NCBI GenBank assembly: GCA_003457135.1
Contig: DMSQ01000003.1
Coordinates: 1-46,433, forward strand
DNA length: 46,433 nucleotides
Reading direction: 5' to 3'
DNA from: Prolixibacteraceae bacterium
GTDB lineage: Bacteria; Bacteroidota; Bacteroidia; Bacteroidales; Prolixibacteraceae
Below are positions 8,395 to 17,509 of this stretch, in pieces (position 1 is the first letter of the stretch; every line of letters begins with the position of its first letter). A program made the translations under genes and the position numbers. The notes beneath the pieces were generated by a model. The model was not told the origin of the DNA. It searched no databases and was given only the letters and a program-made list of their open reading frames with translations.

Positions 8395-8519
8395 ACCTCC
8401 TACGTTGGACCAGATCAGTCAGAAAATCTATTTTCTGGTCATTTCAGTAACATATAGATCACATTCGTGCAAAATATGAATACTTCCACTAACAAAATCA
8501 GACTATTCAGGAATTAGGC

Positions 8520-8551
8520 TTGACGAAAATAAAAAAAATGAGCTACTTTTG
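8520..8551 (+). promoter_or_regulatory. Candidate promoter of the capsule operon
   Basis: TTG (8520-8522) and TACTTTTG (8544-8551) fit the Bacteroidetes -33/-7 pattern with a 21-nt spacer. The start would fall near 8557, giving a leader of roughly 215 nt before the first gene. The stretch before it (8395-8519) holds no gene. It contains a small hairpin CAGAAAA-tcta-TTTTCTG (8420-8437) nested in GACCAG/CTGGTC (8408-8413 and 8435-8440). Confidence 0.55.
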
Positions 8552-8639
8552 TGCTCAATAAATTGACTTCGGCATAAATGAACCTGTAGTTATCCCGTTA
8601 GTCAATGATTATTTTCTAATTGTTTTTAACTCGAGTACC

Positions 8640-8703
8640 GGTTAAATGGTGTGACTGAGGAGACGAAGTTGTGCAAACCCTACACCAGAAACTTAGGTTA
8701 ACC
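8640..8703 (+). promoter_or_regulatory. Candidate structured leader RNA of the capsule operon
   Basis: Within the long leader, GGTTAA (8640-8645) can pair with TTAACC (8698-8703), and inside it TGGTGT (8647-8652) with ACACCA (8682-8687). The internal loop (GACTGAGGAGACGAAGTTGT and following bases) is well mixed in composition compared with the A/T-rich surroundings. A further small hairpin, CTCAA (8754-8758) with TTGAG (8765-8769), sits against the ATG at 8772. This is base pairing seen by eye; no known riboswitch or JUMPStart element was recognised. Confidence 0.35.
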
Positions 8704-8771
8704 AAAATTATTCCATTGGCATTTATAATAATTCATCAAAACAAATCCACGTTCTCAATATTTTTTGAGGT

Positions 8772-9329
8772 ATGCTCGAAAATTTAATTACATCCAAAAC
8801 ACGTATCAAGCTTCTGCTCAAATTCTTTTTGAATTATCAGACCACCTGTCATTTGCGAGGGTTGGTCACTGAATTCGGAGAATCTTCAAATTCCATTAGG
8901 ATGGAACTTCTTAAGCTTGAAAATGCCGGATTGTTGATTTCAACTTTAAAGGGGAACAAGAAACTCTATTATGCCAATACAAATTATCCATTTTTTGATG
9001 AAATTAACAGCATTTTAAAAAAGGTTGTTGGTATCGACCTCATTATCGAACAAATTACCAGCCAGATCGAAAATCTTGATGCTGCATACCTCACCGGAGA
9101 TATTGCGGTTGGCAAAGATTCGAAAATCATTGAACTGGCGCTTATTGGGAATTTCCTCGATCAGGAATACGTCAACAGTCTGATTAAAAAAGCAGAATCT
9201 TTCTTAAGCCGAAAGATCAATTGTACGATCCTTACGCACGAAGAAATGATTCAAAATTATAAATTCAAAAACATATTACTGATTTACGAAACAGAGCAAT
9301 ACTCTATAAGTAAACTTTCAAATATCTAA
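8772..9329 (+). CDS. Winged-helix DNA-binding protein fused to a degenerate nucleotidyltransferase domain; probable locus regulator
   Basis: This is a 185-residue cytoplasmic protein. Residues 1-75 form an ArsR-like winged helix (TSKTRIKLLLKFFLN, then SSNSIRMELLKLENAGLL as recognition helix, then a KGNKKLYYANTNYP wing). Residues about 95-175 look like a minimal nucleotidyltransferase fold: LTGDIAVGKDSKIIELALIG sits where G-S-x-x-x-G-x-x-x-D-x-D would be, followed by LSRKINCTILTHEEM, typical of the MNT family. The catalytic GS and paired Asp residues are lost, so enzymatic activity is unlikely. As first gene of the polysaccharide operon, directly after the promoter and leader, it is likely to control the locus. 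No UpxY/NusG-type antiterminator is present, so it may take that place. Confidence 0.65.
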   Translation: MLENLITSKTRIKLLLKFFLNYQTTCHLRGLVTEFGESSNSIRMELLKLENAGLLISTLKGNKKLYYANTNYPFFDEINSILKKVVGIDLIIEQITSQIENLDAAYLTGDIAVGKDSKIIELALIGNFLDQEYVNSLIKKAESFLSRKINCTILTHEEMIQNYKFKNILLIYETEQYSISKLSNI

Positions 9330-9363
9330 ACTCAATTCTTTTGCCAAACATAAAACAAAACTT

Positions 9364-11766
9364 ATGCAAAAATTAATTCTTCGTATCCTAATCTTCTTTT
9401 GCTATTTTGCAACTGTCATAGTTGTACAGGCGCAGGATCCGGCAAGCATTGATGTCAACCAACTTTCAGAACAGCAGATACAACAAATCGTAACTGAAGT
9501 AAATTCCAGAGGCTTAACCATCGATCAGGCGGCACAAATGGCTCAGATGCAGGGAGCAACCCCTACCCAAATTGAACAGTTAAAAAGACGAATTCAGGAA
9601 CTTAATCTCTCCAAGGGAAAATCAATTGCCAGTCCCGCTGCACAAAGCGCTCAAACCAGTACCTTTTCAAGAGAAGCCTTTTCTGAAAAAGCTGTGGTAA
9701 ATGCCTCACCTGAAGTAAAACGCATTTTTGGATTTCAATTGTTCAATTCGGATAACCTGACCTTTGAACCTCCTGTAAATATTCCAACACCTCAAAACTA
9801 TGTATTGGGAATTGACGACGAATTGGCTATTTCAATCTGGGGAGCCAGCCAGCAAAACTACCAATTGCGCGTTGAAACTAACGGAGCTGTCAGTATTCCG
9901 GATATTGGTCCGGTTTATGTTTCAGGAATGGAATTCTCAAAAGCAAAAGAACTGATCAAAAGACGATTGATCGCTATTTACCAGGGCATGGATGGATCGT
10001 CGCCCAACACGTATGCCGAAGTAAGTATCAGCAACCTACGTTCCATCAAAATCAATGTAATCGGAGAAGTTATGGCTCCGGGAACCTACACACTACCATC
10101 CACCGCATCGGCTTTTAATGCACTTTACCTTTCCGGAGGACCGAATGAAAACGGTTCGTTCAGAAACATTCAGGTAATACGTGACAATAAGATCATCAAA
10201 ACCATTGATGTTTACGACTACCTGATTAATGCCAATACACAAGGAAATATCCAGCTGCGCGAACAGGATATTATTTACATCCCGACTTATACCAAACGGG
10301 TGGAAGCGAACGGTGCATTTAAACGAACCGGTATCTTTGAACTGACTGAAAAGGAAAAGCTTTCTGATCTGATACGCTATCTGGGAGGATTTAGCGATCA
10401 GGCGTTTAAAGCGCAACTCTCACTGACACGCATTACCGATACAGAGAAAAAAGTCATCGATATCAATCAATCCATTTATGAAAGCTTTGTTCCCAACAAT
10501 GGCGATGTGCTTGTGGCCTCCGGAATTATTGATCGTTTTGAAAACCGGATCACTATTTCAGGAGCAGTTTTCCGCCCGGGAACCTATGAACTGACGGAAA
10601 ATTTAACTCTTTCAGGCCTGATCAAAAAAGCGCAGGGAGTTACCGAAAATTATTTCAGCAATCGTGGTTTGATAATTCGCCTTCAGAACAACCTTGCACC
10701 AATGACCTTATCGTTTAATGTGGATGATGCGATAAAGGGAACCAACGACATAAAACTTCAGCGTGAGGACCAGGTGATCATTCAGGATATTTTCAGCATG
10801 CGCGAGAAAAGGACCATCCAAATTCTGGGAGAAGTACAAAAACCAGGCGAATTTGACTTTTCAGATAACATGACTTTAAAAGATTTAATCTTTAAGGCAG
10901 GTGGATTTACCGAGGCTGCCAGCGAATCATTTATTGAACTCGCCCGTCGTCACAATTACGAAGAATCTAACCTGATGGGCGATGAATTGGTTAAACTCTC
11001 TCAGTTTAGTATCGACCGGGAACTTAATCTCGATTCTAAAGCAGACACTCTCCATTTACAGCCATTCGATTACATTTATGTCCGGAAAGCTCCATCCTAT
11101 CATCAGCAACGCACTGTTTATATCACAGGTGAAGTTCGGTATCCGGGAGCATACAGCATCGGATCAAAGAAAGAACGTATTTCGGACCTGATTAACCGTT
11201 CAGGAGGATTAATGCCTGATGCTTTTGTAAAAGGTGCCAGAATGAAACGTGTCAATGAGCGAATAGGCGAAAAACTAGATGTTCTTCAGAATATTACATC
11301 TGAAGGTGTTCTGGCAAAAGCTGAATTGCAAATTCAGAATGATCAGCTGGAATTAAGACTGGAAGATATCCTGAAAAATCCGGGATCGGGTTTCGATTAC
11401 CTCTTGAAAGACGGTGATCAGGTGATCATTCCTGAAGTCTCGCAGGAAGTACGAATTTCAGGAGAAATACAAAACCCTATCGGACAAGCCTATCAGAATG
11501 GGAGAAGCCTGAAATACTATATCAATCGTTCGGGAGGATTCAGCGACAATGCACTGAAAAAGAAAACCTTTGTGATTTACAGTGATGGAACCACTCAGGT
11601 CACCCGAAGTTTCATTGTTCGCAATTATCCTAAAATTGAACCAGGATCGCAGATTATTGTTCCCCTGAAACCGGAAAAGCAACGAATAGACAATACCGGA
11701 AAATGGTTAGGCATTGCCAGCACTATGGCTACTGTGGCCATTGCTCTTTCCTATCTGATTAAATAG
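9364..11766 (+). CDS. SLBB/Poly_export-domain polysaccharide export protein (Wza-like)
   Basis: This 800-residue protein has a signal peptide (cleavage near VVQAQ, no lipobox Cys) followed by a Gln-rich helical segment (about 25-85). The Poly_export domain follows, with YVLGIDDELAISIWG and VSIPDIGPVYVSG (about 140-190). About six SLBB domains come next, each marked by a G-x-V-x-x-PG-x-Y/F pattern (GEVMAPGTY, GAVFRPGTYEL, GEVQKPGEF, GEVRYPGAY, GEIQNPIG) and a GG-F/L turn. A C-terminal hydrophobic segment (GIASTMATVAIALSYLIK) probably crosses the outer membrane. It is much longer than E. coli Wza, as is normal in Bacteroidetes. It should form the outer-membrane channel for the polymer and is followed by the Wzz-like partner. 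Confidence 0.9.
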   Translation: MQKLILRILIFFCYFATVIVVQAQDPASIDVNQLSEQQIQQIVTEVNSRGLTIDQAAQMAQMQGATPTQIEQLKRRIQELNLSKGKSIASPAAQSAQTSTFSREAFSEKAVVNASPEVKRIFGFQLFNSDNLTFEPPVNIPTPQNYVLGIDDELAISIWGASQQNYQLRVETNGAVSIPDIGPVYVSGMEFSKAKELIKRRLIAIYQGMDGSSPNTYAEVSISNLRSIKINVIGEVMAPGTYTLPSTASAFNALYLSGGPNENGSFRNIQVIRDNKIIKTIDVYDYLINANTQGNIQLREQDIIYIPTYTKRVEANGAFKRTGIFELTEKEKLSDLIRYLGGFSDQAFKAQLSLTRITDTEKKVIDINQSIYESFVPNNGDVLVASGIIDRFENRITISGAVFRPGTYELTENLTLSGLIKKAQGVTENYFSNRGLIIRLQNNLAPMTLSFNVDDAIKGTNDIKLQREDQVIIQDIFSMREKRTIQILGEVQKPGEFDFSDNMTLKDLIFKAGGFTEAASESFIELARRHNYEESNLMGDELVKLSQFSIDRELNLDSKADTLHLQPFDYIYVRKAPSYHQQRTVYITGEVRYPGAYSIGSKKERISDLINRSGGLMPDAFVKGARMKRVNERIGEKLDVLQNITSEGVLAKAELQIQNDQLELRLEDILKNPGSGFDYLLKDGDQVIIPEVSQEVRISGEIQNPIGQAYQNGRSLKYYINRSGGFSDNALKKKTFVIYSDGTTQVTRSFIVRNYPKIEPGSQIIVPLKPEKQRIDNTGKWLGIASTMATVAIALSYLIK

Positions 11767-11890
11767 ATACAAAAAGCAGAAAATTGAATATACTGTCTTT
11801 TACAATTTAACTTTTGAGAATTTAGCCATTGGCTATTTTCATTATTCACAACCCCAACTCATAACTCATAATAACTTATAACATCAATTC

Positions 11891-13012
11891 ATGAGCACCC
11901 AACAAACCAGCACCCCCAAACCTCCGGTCACTAATGATGATGAAATCGATTTGCTGGCCTTAGCCAAAACTTTTTGGAAAGGCCGAAAGACTATCTTGAG
12001 AACCATACTCATTGCCGGGATATTCGGAGTAATCATCGCATTACTATCACCCAAAGAATATACTGCTACCACAACCATTGTTCCTCAAACTTCTTCTTCA
12101 ACAAATAAACTTGGAGGATTATCCTCGTTGGCAGCTATGGCCGGGTTTAATCTGGACAATGCGTCTTCGGGAGAGATACTCTCTCCTACGGTTTATCCGG
12201 AAATTGTATCTTCCGCACCCTTCCAACTCGATCTGATGAATCTACCCTTTACTTTTTCAGAGGTCAATCACCCGGTAAGTCTTTACGAATATTACAGCGA
12301 AATTTCCAAGCCCGGTGTTTTATCGTTAATTGGGAAATACACGATCGGTCTTCCCGGAGTCATTCTTTCAGCGATTAAAGGGGATAATGAACCGAAAACA
12401 ATCACAGAAAACAAAGGCCCCATTGCTTTGACCAAAAAGCAAGAAAAGGTTAGAAAAATGATTGCCGAGCAGGTAACTATAAACTTAGATACCAAACAAG
12501 GTTTTATCACCCTGCAAGCTGCTTTCCCTGAAGCATTGCTTTCGGCACAGGTAGCAGATCAGGCGAGGGAATTGCTTCAAAAATACATTACCCGGTTTAA
12601 AATTGAAAAAGCTTCTGATAAGTTAGCATTCATTGAACAACGCTATCAGGAAAAGAAAAAGGAATTCGAAAAAGCCCAGTCGAAACTCGCATATTTTAAC
12701 GACCAAAACAAGAATGTAACGAGTGCAGTAGCCCGAACCGAAGAAGTGCGGTTACAGGGAGATTACACCATAGCCATGAACGTTTATAACGAATTAGCCA
12801 AACAACTGGAACAAGCTAAGATTCAGGTTAAAGAAGAAACACCGGTATTTTCCATTCTGGAGCCTGCCATGGTTCCGCGCGAAAAGTCGAAACCAAAGAA
12901 AGGAATTATAGTTGCAATCTGGATCTTCCTTGGAGGGATTATAGGTGTTGGTGTTGTTTTCGGAAAAGAATTTATGAAAGAGGTAAAGAAAAGGTGGAAC
13001 GAGACGGCATAA
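11891..13012 (+). CDS. Wzz-type chain length determinant protein
   Basis: This 373-residue inner-membrane protein has two transmembrane segments, at about 38-56 (ILRTILIAGIFGVIIALLS) and about 340-360 (IVAIWIFLGGIIGVGVVF). A large periplasmic part lies between them, with a coiled-coil stretch around 245-315 (rich in EKKKEFEKAQSKL). A Pro-rich motif precedes the second membrane segment (EPAMVPREKSKPKKG), the classic Wzz signature. No tyrosine-kinase domain is fused at the C terminus. It should set polymer length and couple Wzy to the SLBB channel encoded immediately upstream. Confidence 0.88.
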   Translation: MSTQQTSTPKPPVTNDDEIDLLALAKTFWKGRKTILRTILIAGIFGVIIALLSPKEYTATTTIVPQTSSSTNKLGGLSSLAAMAGFNLDNASSGEILSPTVYPEIVSSAPFQLDLMNLPFTFSEVNHPVSLYEYYSEISKPGVLSLIGKYTIGLPGVILSAIKGDNEPKTITENKGPIALTKKQEKVRKMIAEQVTINLDTKQGFITLQAAFPEALLSAQVADQARELLQKYITRFKIEKASDKLAFIEQRYQEKKKEFEKAQSKLAYFNDQNKNVTSAVARTEEVRLQGDYTIAMNVYNELAKQLEQAKIQVKEETPVFSILEPAMVPREKSKPKKGIIVAIWIFLGGIIGVGVVFGKEFMKEVKKRWNETA

Positions 13013-13135
13013 AACGACGATGACAAGATAAGATGATTTTCATAATAAGGACAGATTACATCAAATCAGGCGAATTACATAATGGTAATATGTCTAAAAT
13101 TCTTTTTAAGGTGAAAATTATAGCATAATTGGATT

Positions 13136-14113
13136 ATGATCTCAAATACTAAAATACTCGTAACCGGCGGAGCCGGTTTTATCGGTTCAAACCTATGTGA
13201 AGAATTAATCAGACTGGGCAACAAGGTTGTATGCCTTGATAATTTTTCGACAGGCAAAAAAGAAAATATTGAACCTTTGCTTTCCCATCCTGAATTTAGA
13301 TTAATCACAGGCGATATCCGTAATTTGGAAGATTGTAAGCTTGCTGTTGAAGGCGTTGACTACGTTTTGCACGAAGCTGCCTTAGGTTCTGTTCCACGTT
13401 CAATCAATGATCCAATAACAACAAATGATGTAAATGTTAGTGGATTCCTGAATATGTTGGTAGCATCAAGAGATGCTAAAGTTAAAAGATTTGTATATGC
13501 AGCCAGTTCTTCTACTTATGGTGATTCAGAATCATTACCCAAAGAGGAAGAAGTAATAGGCCGTCCACTTTCGCCTTATGCCATAACCAAATATGTGAAT
13601 GAATTATATGCCGATGTGTTTTCGCGTACCTACGGAATTGAATGTATTGGCTTGCGCTATTTCAATGTTTTCGGTCGCAAACAAGATCCCAATGGAGCTT
13701 ATGCTGCCGTAATACCTCTTTTCGTCAAACAATTGATGAACCACGAACCTGTCATGATAAATGGTGATGGTGAATATTCACGCGATTTCACTTACATCGA
13801 CAATGTGATTCAAATGAATCTATTGGCTCTAACAACGAACAATCTTAAGGCAGTAAATACAGTTTACAATACGGCATTCGGTGATCGGACGACATTGAAT
13901 CAGTTGGTTGGTTACCTGAAAGATTTTTTATGTGAGTTTGATTCTGAAATTGTAAAAATAGAAATCAAACACGGACCAAACCGGGCAGGTGATATTCCGC
14001 ATTCTTTAGCCAGCATTGATAAAGCCAAACGATTATTAGGATACGATCCACACTATTGTATGAAAGATGGGTTGAAGGAAGCAGTTATATGGTACTGCGA
14101 AAATCTGCAATAG
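13136..14113 (+). CDS. tviC: UDP-N-acetylglucosamine 4-epimerase-like SDR (WbpP/TviC type)
   Basis: This 325-residue extended SDR enzyme has the NAD-binding GGAGFIGSN (11-19), LDNFSTGKKEN, a catalytic Ser in the AASSSTYGD stretch, YAITK as the Tyr-x-x-x-Lys pair, and GLRYFNVFGRKQDPNGAYAAV. These are characteristic of the C4 epimerases that convert UDP-GlcNAc to UDP-GalNAc. The following gene encodes the matching UDP-HexNAc dehydrogenase. Together they form the VipA/VipB (WbpO/WbpP) pair that yields UDP-GalNAcA for repeat-unit synthesis. The order of action of the two enzymes cannot be told from sequence. Confidence 0.85.
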   Translation: MISNTKILVTGGAGFIGSNLCEELIRLGNKVVCLDNFSTGKKENIEPLLSHPEFRLITGDIRNLEDCKLAVEGVDYVLHEAALGSVPRSINDPITTNDVNVSGFLNMLVASRDAKVKRFVYAASSSTYGDSESLPKEEEVIGRPLSPYAITKYVNELYADVFSRTYGIECIGLRYFNVFGRKQDPNGAYAAVIPLFVKQLMNHEPVMINGDGEYSRDFTYIDNVIQMNLLALTTNNLKAVNTVYNTAFGDRTTLNQLVGYLKDFLCEFDSEIVKIEIKHGPNRAGDIPHSLASIDKAKRLLGYDPHYCMKDGLKEAVIWYCENLQ

Positions 14114-14286
14114 ACAGGCTATTAAAACCTTATCTGTATTTTTTTCAACTTTAGTAGCAAGAATCAGCCCCCCAAACCAAAACCTTATTTACCTTATTGA
14201 TATGCAAATCGAATGCTTAATTCGTTAAATTGTGCTAAATAAAACAATCAACTCAAATATCATTTATCAACATCAACCAAATACAA

Positions 14287-15558
14287 ATGGAAAATAATAT
14301 TAAAATCGCTGTAATCGGCCTTGGTTACGTTGGCCTTCCCCTCGCCCGACTTTTCTCCACCAAATACCAAACCATTGGCTTCGACATCAATCAAAAAAGA
14401 GTAGATGCCCTAATGGCAGGAAATGACGATACGCTTGAAATAAGCAATGAGATGTTAAAAGAAGCAATCCAGAAAGGTTTTTTTTGCACGACCGATCTGG
14501 AAAAAATCAAAGACTGCAACTTCTACATAGTAACTGTGCCCACTCCGGTTGACCGCAATAATCGGCCAGACCTCACTCCTCTCATAAAAGCCAGTGAAAC
14601 AATTGGCAAGGTGATTAAAAAAGGCGACATCGTTGTTTACGAATCTACCGTTTATCCCGGTGCAACAGAAGAAGATTGCATCCCGGTAGTGGAGCGCGTC
14701 TCCGAACTAATATTTAATGTTGACTTCTTTGCAGGTTATTCGCCCGAACGTATTAATCCGGGCGATAAGGAACATACAGTTGAGAAAATAAAAAAGGTTA
14801 CCTCCGGTTCCACTCCCGAAATTGGAAAAAAGGTAGATGCCGTTTACAATTCTGTTATTACGGCCGGAACACATCTTGCCCCCACCATTAAAGTGGCCGA
14901 AGCAGCCAAAGTAATTGAAAACTCACAGCGCGACATTAACATCGCTTTTGTAAACGAATTGGCCAAAATCTTTAACCTGATGAATATTGATACTCATGCC
15001 GTGTTGGAAGCTGCCGGCACTAAATGGAATTTTCTGCCCTTTAAACCGGGCCTGGTTGGTGGCCATTGTATTGGCGTTGATCCTTTTTACCTGGCACAAA
15101 AAGCACAGGAATATGGTTACCATCCCGAAATTATCCTTGCCGGGCGCCGCCTTAACGACAGCATGGGAAAATATGTGGCCAATGAGGTAGTAAAACTGAT
15201 GATTAAGAAAGGGACACCAGTTAAAGCAGCAAAAGTCTTAATGTTAGGCATTACATTTAAAGAGAACTGCCCGGATATCCGCAATACCAAAGCCATTGAT
15301 ATTTACCATGAACTTCGTGAATACGATGTTGAAGTAGATGTTTACGACCCCTGGGCCGATCCTGACGAGGTAAAACACGAATACGGGATTAAAACTATTA
15401 CGGAATATCCAACTGGAAACAATTATGGGGCAATTATTTTAGCGGTGGCGCATAATGAGTTTTTGACAATTGATTTGCAGATACACAAGAACCAAGGATG
15501 TATTATTTATGATGTTAAGGGGATCATCGATATTTCATTAACAGACAGCAGACTTTAA
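14287..15558 (+). CDS. tviB: UDP-N-acetyl-D-hexosamine (GalNAc) 6-dehydrogenase, TviB/WbpO type
   Basis: This 423-residue nucleotide-sugar dehydrogenase has the Rossmann motif GLGYVGLP (11-18), TVPTPVD, ESTVYPGATEE, GYSPERINPGDKEH, VAEAAKVIENSQRDIN with the conserved Lys and Asn, and the catalytic Cys261 in GGHCIGVDP. The C-terminal domain has LGITFKENCPDIRNTK and VDVYDPWAD. This pattern is specific to the HexNAc branch and differs from UDP-glucose dehydrogenases. It oxidises C6 twice with NAD to give the uronic acid. A decayed second homologue follows directly (15581-16433). Confidence 0.9.
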   Translation: MENNIKIAVIGLGYVGLPLARLFSTKYQTIGFDINQKRVDALMAGNDDTLEISNEMLKEAIQKGFFCTTDLEKIKDCNFYIVTVPTPVDRNNRPDLTPLIKASETIGKVIKKGDIVVYESTVYPGATEEDCIPVVERVSELIFNVDFFAGYSPERINPGDKEHTVEKIKKVTSGSTPEIGKKVDAVYNSVITAGTHLAPTIKVAEAAKVIENSQRDINIAFVNELAKIFNLMNIDTHAVLEAAGTKWNFLPFKPGLVGGHCIGVDPFYLAQKAQEYGYHPEIILAGRRLNDSMGKYVANEVVKLMIKKGTPVKAAKVLMLGITFKENCPDIRNTKAIDIYHELREYDVEVDVYDPWADPDEVKHEYGIKTITEYPTGNNYGAIILAVAHNEFLTIDLQIHKNQGCIIYDVKGIIDISLTDSRL

Positions 15559-15580
15559 TAGAATCAAAAATTACCAGTGA

Positions 15581-16433
15581 AAATTTAAATGTGGTAACGA
15601 CTTTAATGGTTATTCACCAGAAAGGAAAAATCCGGACGATCAGATACATACACTCCCAAATACCGTGAAAATTGTTTCTGTATGTGATACCGAATCCATT
15701 GAAGTTATCGCTCAGGTTTATGAATAAGTCATCACGGTACGTGTTCATCGTGTCCCCAGCATCAAAGTGTCTGAAGCTGGCAAAATCATTGAAAACACCC
15801 ATCGCGATGTAAATATTGCACTTATTAACGAATTGTCCAGCATCTTTAACAGAATGGACATTAACACATACGACGTAATTGAAGCTGCCGGGACCAAGTG
15901 GAGTTTCCTCAAATTCTATCCAGGTCTGGTTGGAGGAATCTGCAATGGTTTTAACTCATATTATCTGGTACACAAAACCAAACATCTGGGATATCATAAT
16001 CAGGTATTTGATGCCAGTCGTTACACAAACGTCTCGATGTACGGATACATGTCAAACGAATTTTGGCAGCCGATAAATACATCCCTCAGCTAGTCGTGTG
16101 TACTGTTAATGGCTTCACCTTTAAGGAAAACGTAACAGATATACGCAATACCAAAGTTGCCGATATTATATGCGAATTACAGTAATACGGTGTACATATA
16201 AATCTGGTTGATCCGTATCCCGATTTGGACGAAGCACAACATGAATATAGGATTGAACTGAAAGAACAACCTGAAGGAACTTATGATACCGTTATAGTGG
16301 CAGTAGTCCATCGGCAGTAAAGGGAAAAGACTTAACTGACTTTCTTAACCTCGCTATTAAAAACTGCCTTGTGGTAAATGTGAAAGGATTGTTACGCAAT
16401 GAAATTAAGATTCTGGATTACTGGAGTTTGTAA
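15581..16433 (+). pseudogene. Decayed second nucleotide-sugar dehydrogenase (5'-truncated, frameshifted)
   Basis: Translation matches the intact upstream enzyme from about its residue 150 to its end: NGYSPERKNPDD, GKIIENTHRDVNIALINEL, EAAGTKWSFLKFYPGLVGG, then in a shifted frame FTFKENVTDIRNTK, NLVDPYPDLDEAQHEY and finally VNVKGLL. The catalytic GGHCIGVDP is changed to GGICNGFNS. Stops occur at 15725-15727, 16091-16093, 16183-16185 and 16318-16320, with frameshifts near 16093 and 16320. The N-terminal third is missing. Several residues (THRDVNIALINEL) look closer to the family consensus, as I recall it, than the neighbouring intact copy (SQRDINIAFVNEL), so it seems to be an independent homologue, not a recent tandem copy. 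Confidence 0.88.
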
Positions 16434-16540
16434 TTAATCATTCTATCAATATTTTATTGATGCCTAAAAATATTTTTAACTTGGAATAAAAAATTGCTAT
16501 ATTTATTTTCAAACTTATTTATAACAAAACCGTTTTTCTC

Positions 16541-17509
16541 ATGAGGAACAAAACCTATATCTATTTGATTATAATACTACTAGACACTTTAGTGCCATCT
16601 CAAAAACTTACAGGAAAAAACAAATACACCGTAAAAATAATTCAACCCGATCCGATTCAGGCTCCTGTCATATCTTCAGTAACAGTTTCTCCTGAAAATA
16701 AAAATCTGGTAGTATGGGAACAACATGCCAATGAGAACATACAATATTTTAAGATTTACCGCGATGCAGCCAATCCCGATGATGGTTGGATAAATGTAGG
16801 CAAAGCAATGTATCCAGGGAATTATTCGTTTATCGATCCTTCCTCCTATCCCAATGTCCGTTCGTACCAATACCGGATTTCGACTGTTGACAAATGCGGT
16901 AACGAAATATTCAACACCCAAATCCATAAAACAATTAGACTAACTGTTGATAAAATTAGCGATGCTACCTATTTATTAAAATGGAACCCTTACGAAGGCT
17001 TCGACATTGCCGGATATAAAATATACCGGGGTACCGATGTTGCGAATTTATCCCCGATTGATACTATTACTGCCTTGGCAACAGGCTATACCGACATTAA
17101 AAATCCTTATAAAGATGCATTTTACCAAGTTGAAGCAATTAGCAAACAGGATACAATTACCATTCAAAAGAAACTTAGTTTAAACAGAGGAAGAACACGT
17201 TCAAACATTGCCTCCAACAAATCGGTCCTTACTTCCTCCGACACGGCCGATACTTCAAAAATTCAGGTTTATCCCAATCCACTGACAATAAACGCAGTAG
17301 TGGTATTTCCTTATGATGCCAGCCAAACTTATCAACTATCCATACTCGATCTAACAGGGCATACGATTTATATGAAACAGGTATTCTCGGGAGAAATCGA
17401 AATTGAACGCAAAAATCTTAAAGAGGGATTGTATATCATTCAAGTTGCAGGAAAGAAAACTTATAGAAAGAAATTAATGGTGGGGAGTTATAAAGCATGG
17501 AAACAATAA
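16541..17509 (+). CDS. Secreted fibronectin type III protein with type IX secretion C-terminal sorting domain
   Basis: This 322-residue protein has an N-terminal hydrophobic signal (IYLIIILLDTLV). Two FnIII-like domains lie at about 35-125 and 130-205, each with the FKIYRD or YKIYRGTD strand and a tyrosine corner. A low-complexity linker follows. The last about 80 residues are a type A sorting domain: KIQVYPNPL, LSILDLTGHTIY, LKEGLYIIQV and KKLMVG. Such domains direct export by the Bacteroidetes type IX system and surface anchoring. The C terminus overlaps the next gene by 13 nt, implying translational coupling with the secreted phosphodiesterase. A surface role in handling the polysaccharide is inferred. 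Confidence 0.75.
   Translation: MRNKTYIYLIIILLDTLVPSQKLTGKNKYTVKIIQPDPIQAPVISSVTVSPENKNLVVWEQHANENIQYFKIYRDAANPDDGWINVGKAMYPGNYSFIDPSSYPNVRSYQYRISTVDKCGNEIFNTQIHKTIRLTVDKISDATYLLKWNPYEGFDIAGYKIYRGTDVANLSPIDTITALATGYTDIKNPYKDAFYQVEAISKQDTITIQKKLSLNRGRTRSNIASNKSVLTSSDTADTSKIQVYPNPLTINAVVVFPYDASQTYQLSILDLTGHTIYMKQVFSGEIEIERKNLKEGLYIIQVAGKKTYRKKLMVGSYKAWKQ

Noticed and set aside
8280..8771. tRNA-Val as attachment site of an integrated genomic island
   Set aside because: No integrase gene and no duplicated tRNA 3' end were seen in the window, so the tRNA position alone does not support an integrative element.
8355..9329. UpxY/NusG antiterminator or JUMPStart element expected at the head of a Bacteroidales capsule locus
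   Set aside because: Neither the NusG-like domain nor a JUMPStart-like sequence can be found; the first gene encodes a winged-helix/MNT-like protein instead.
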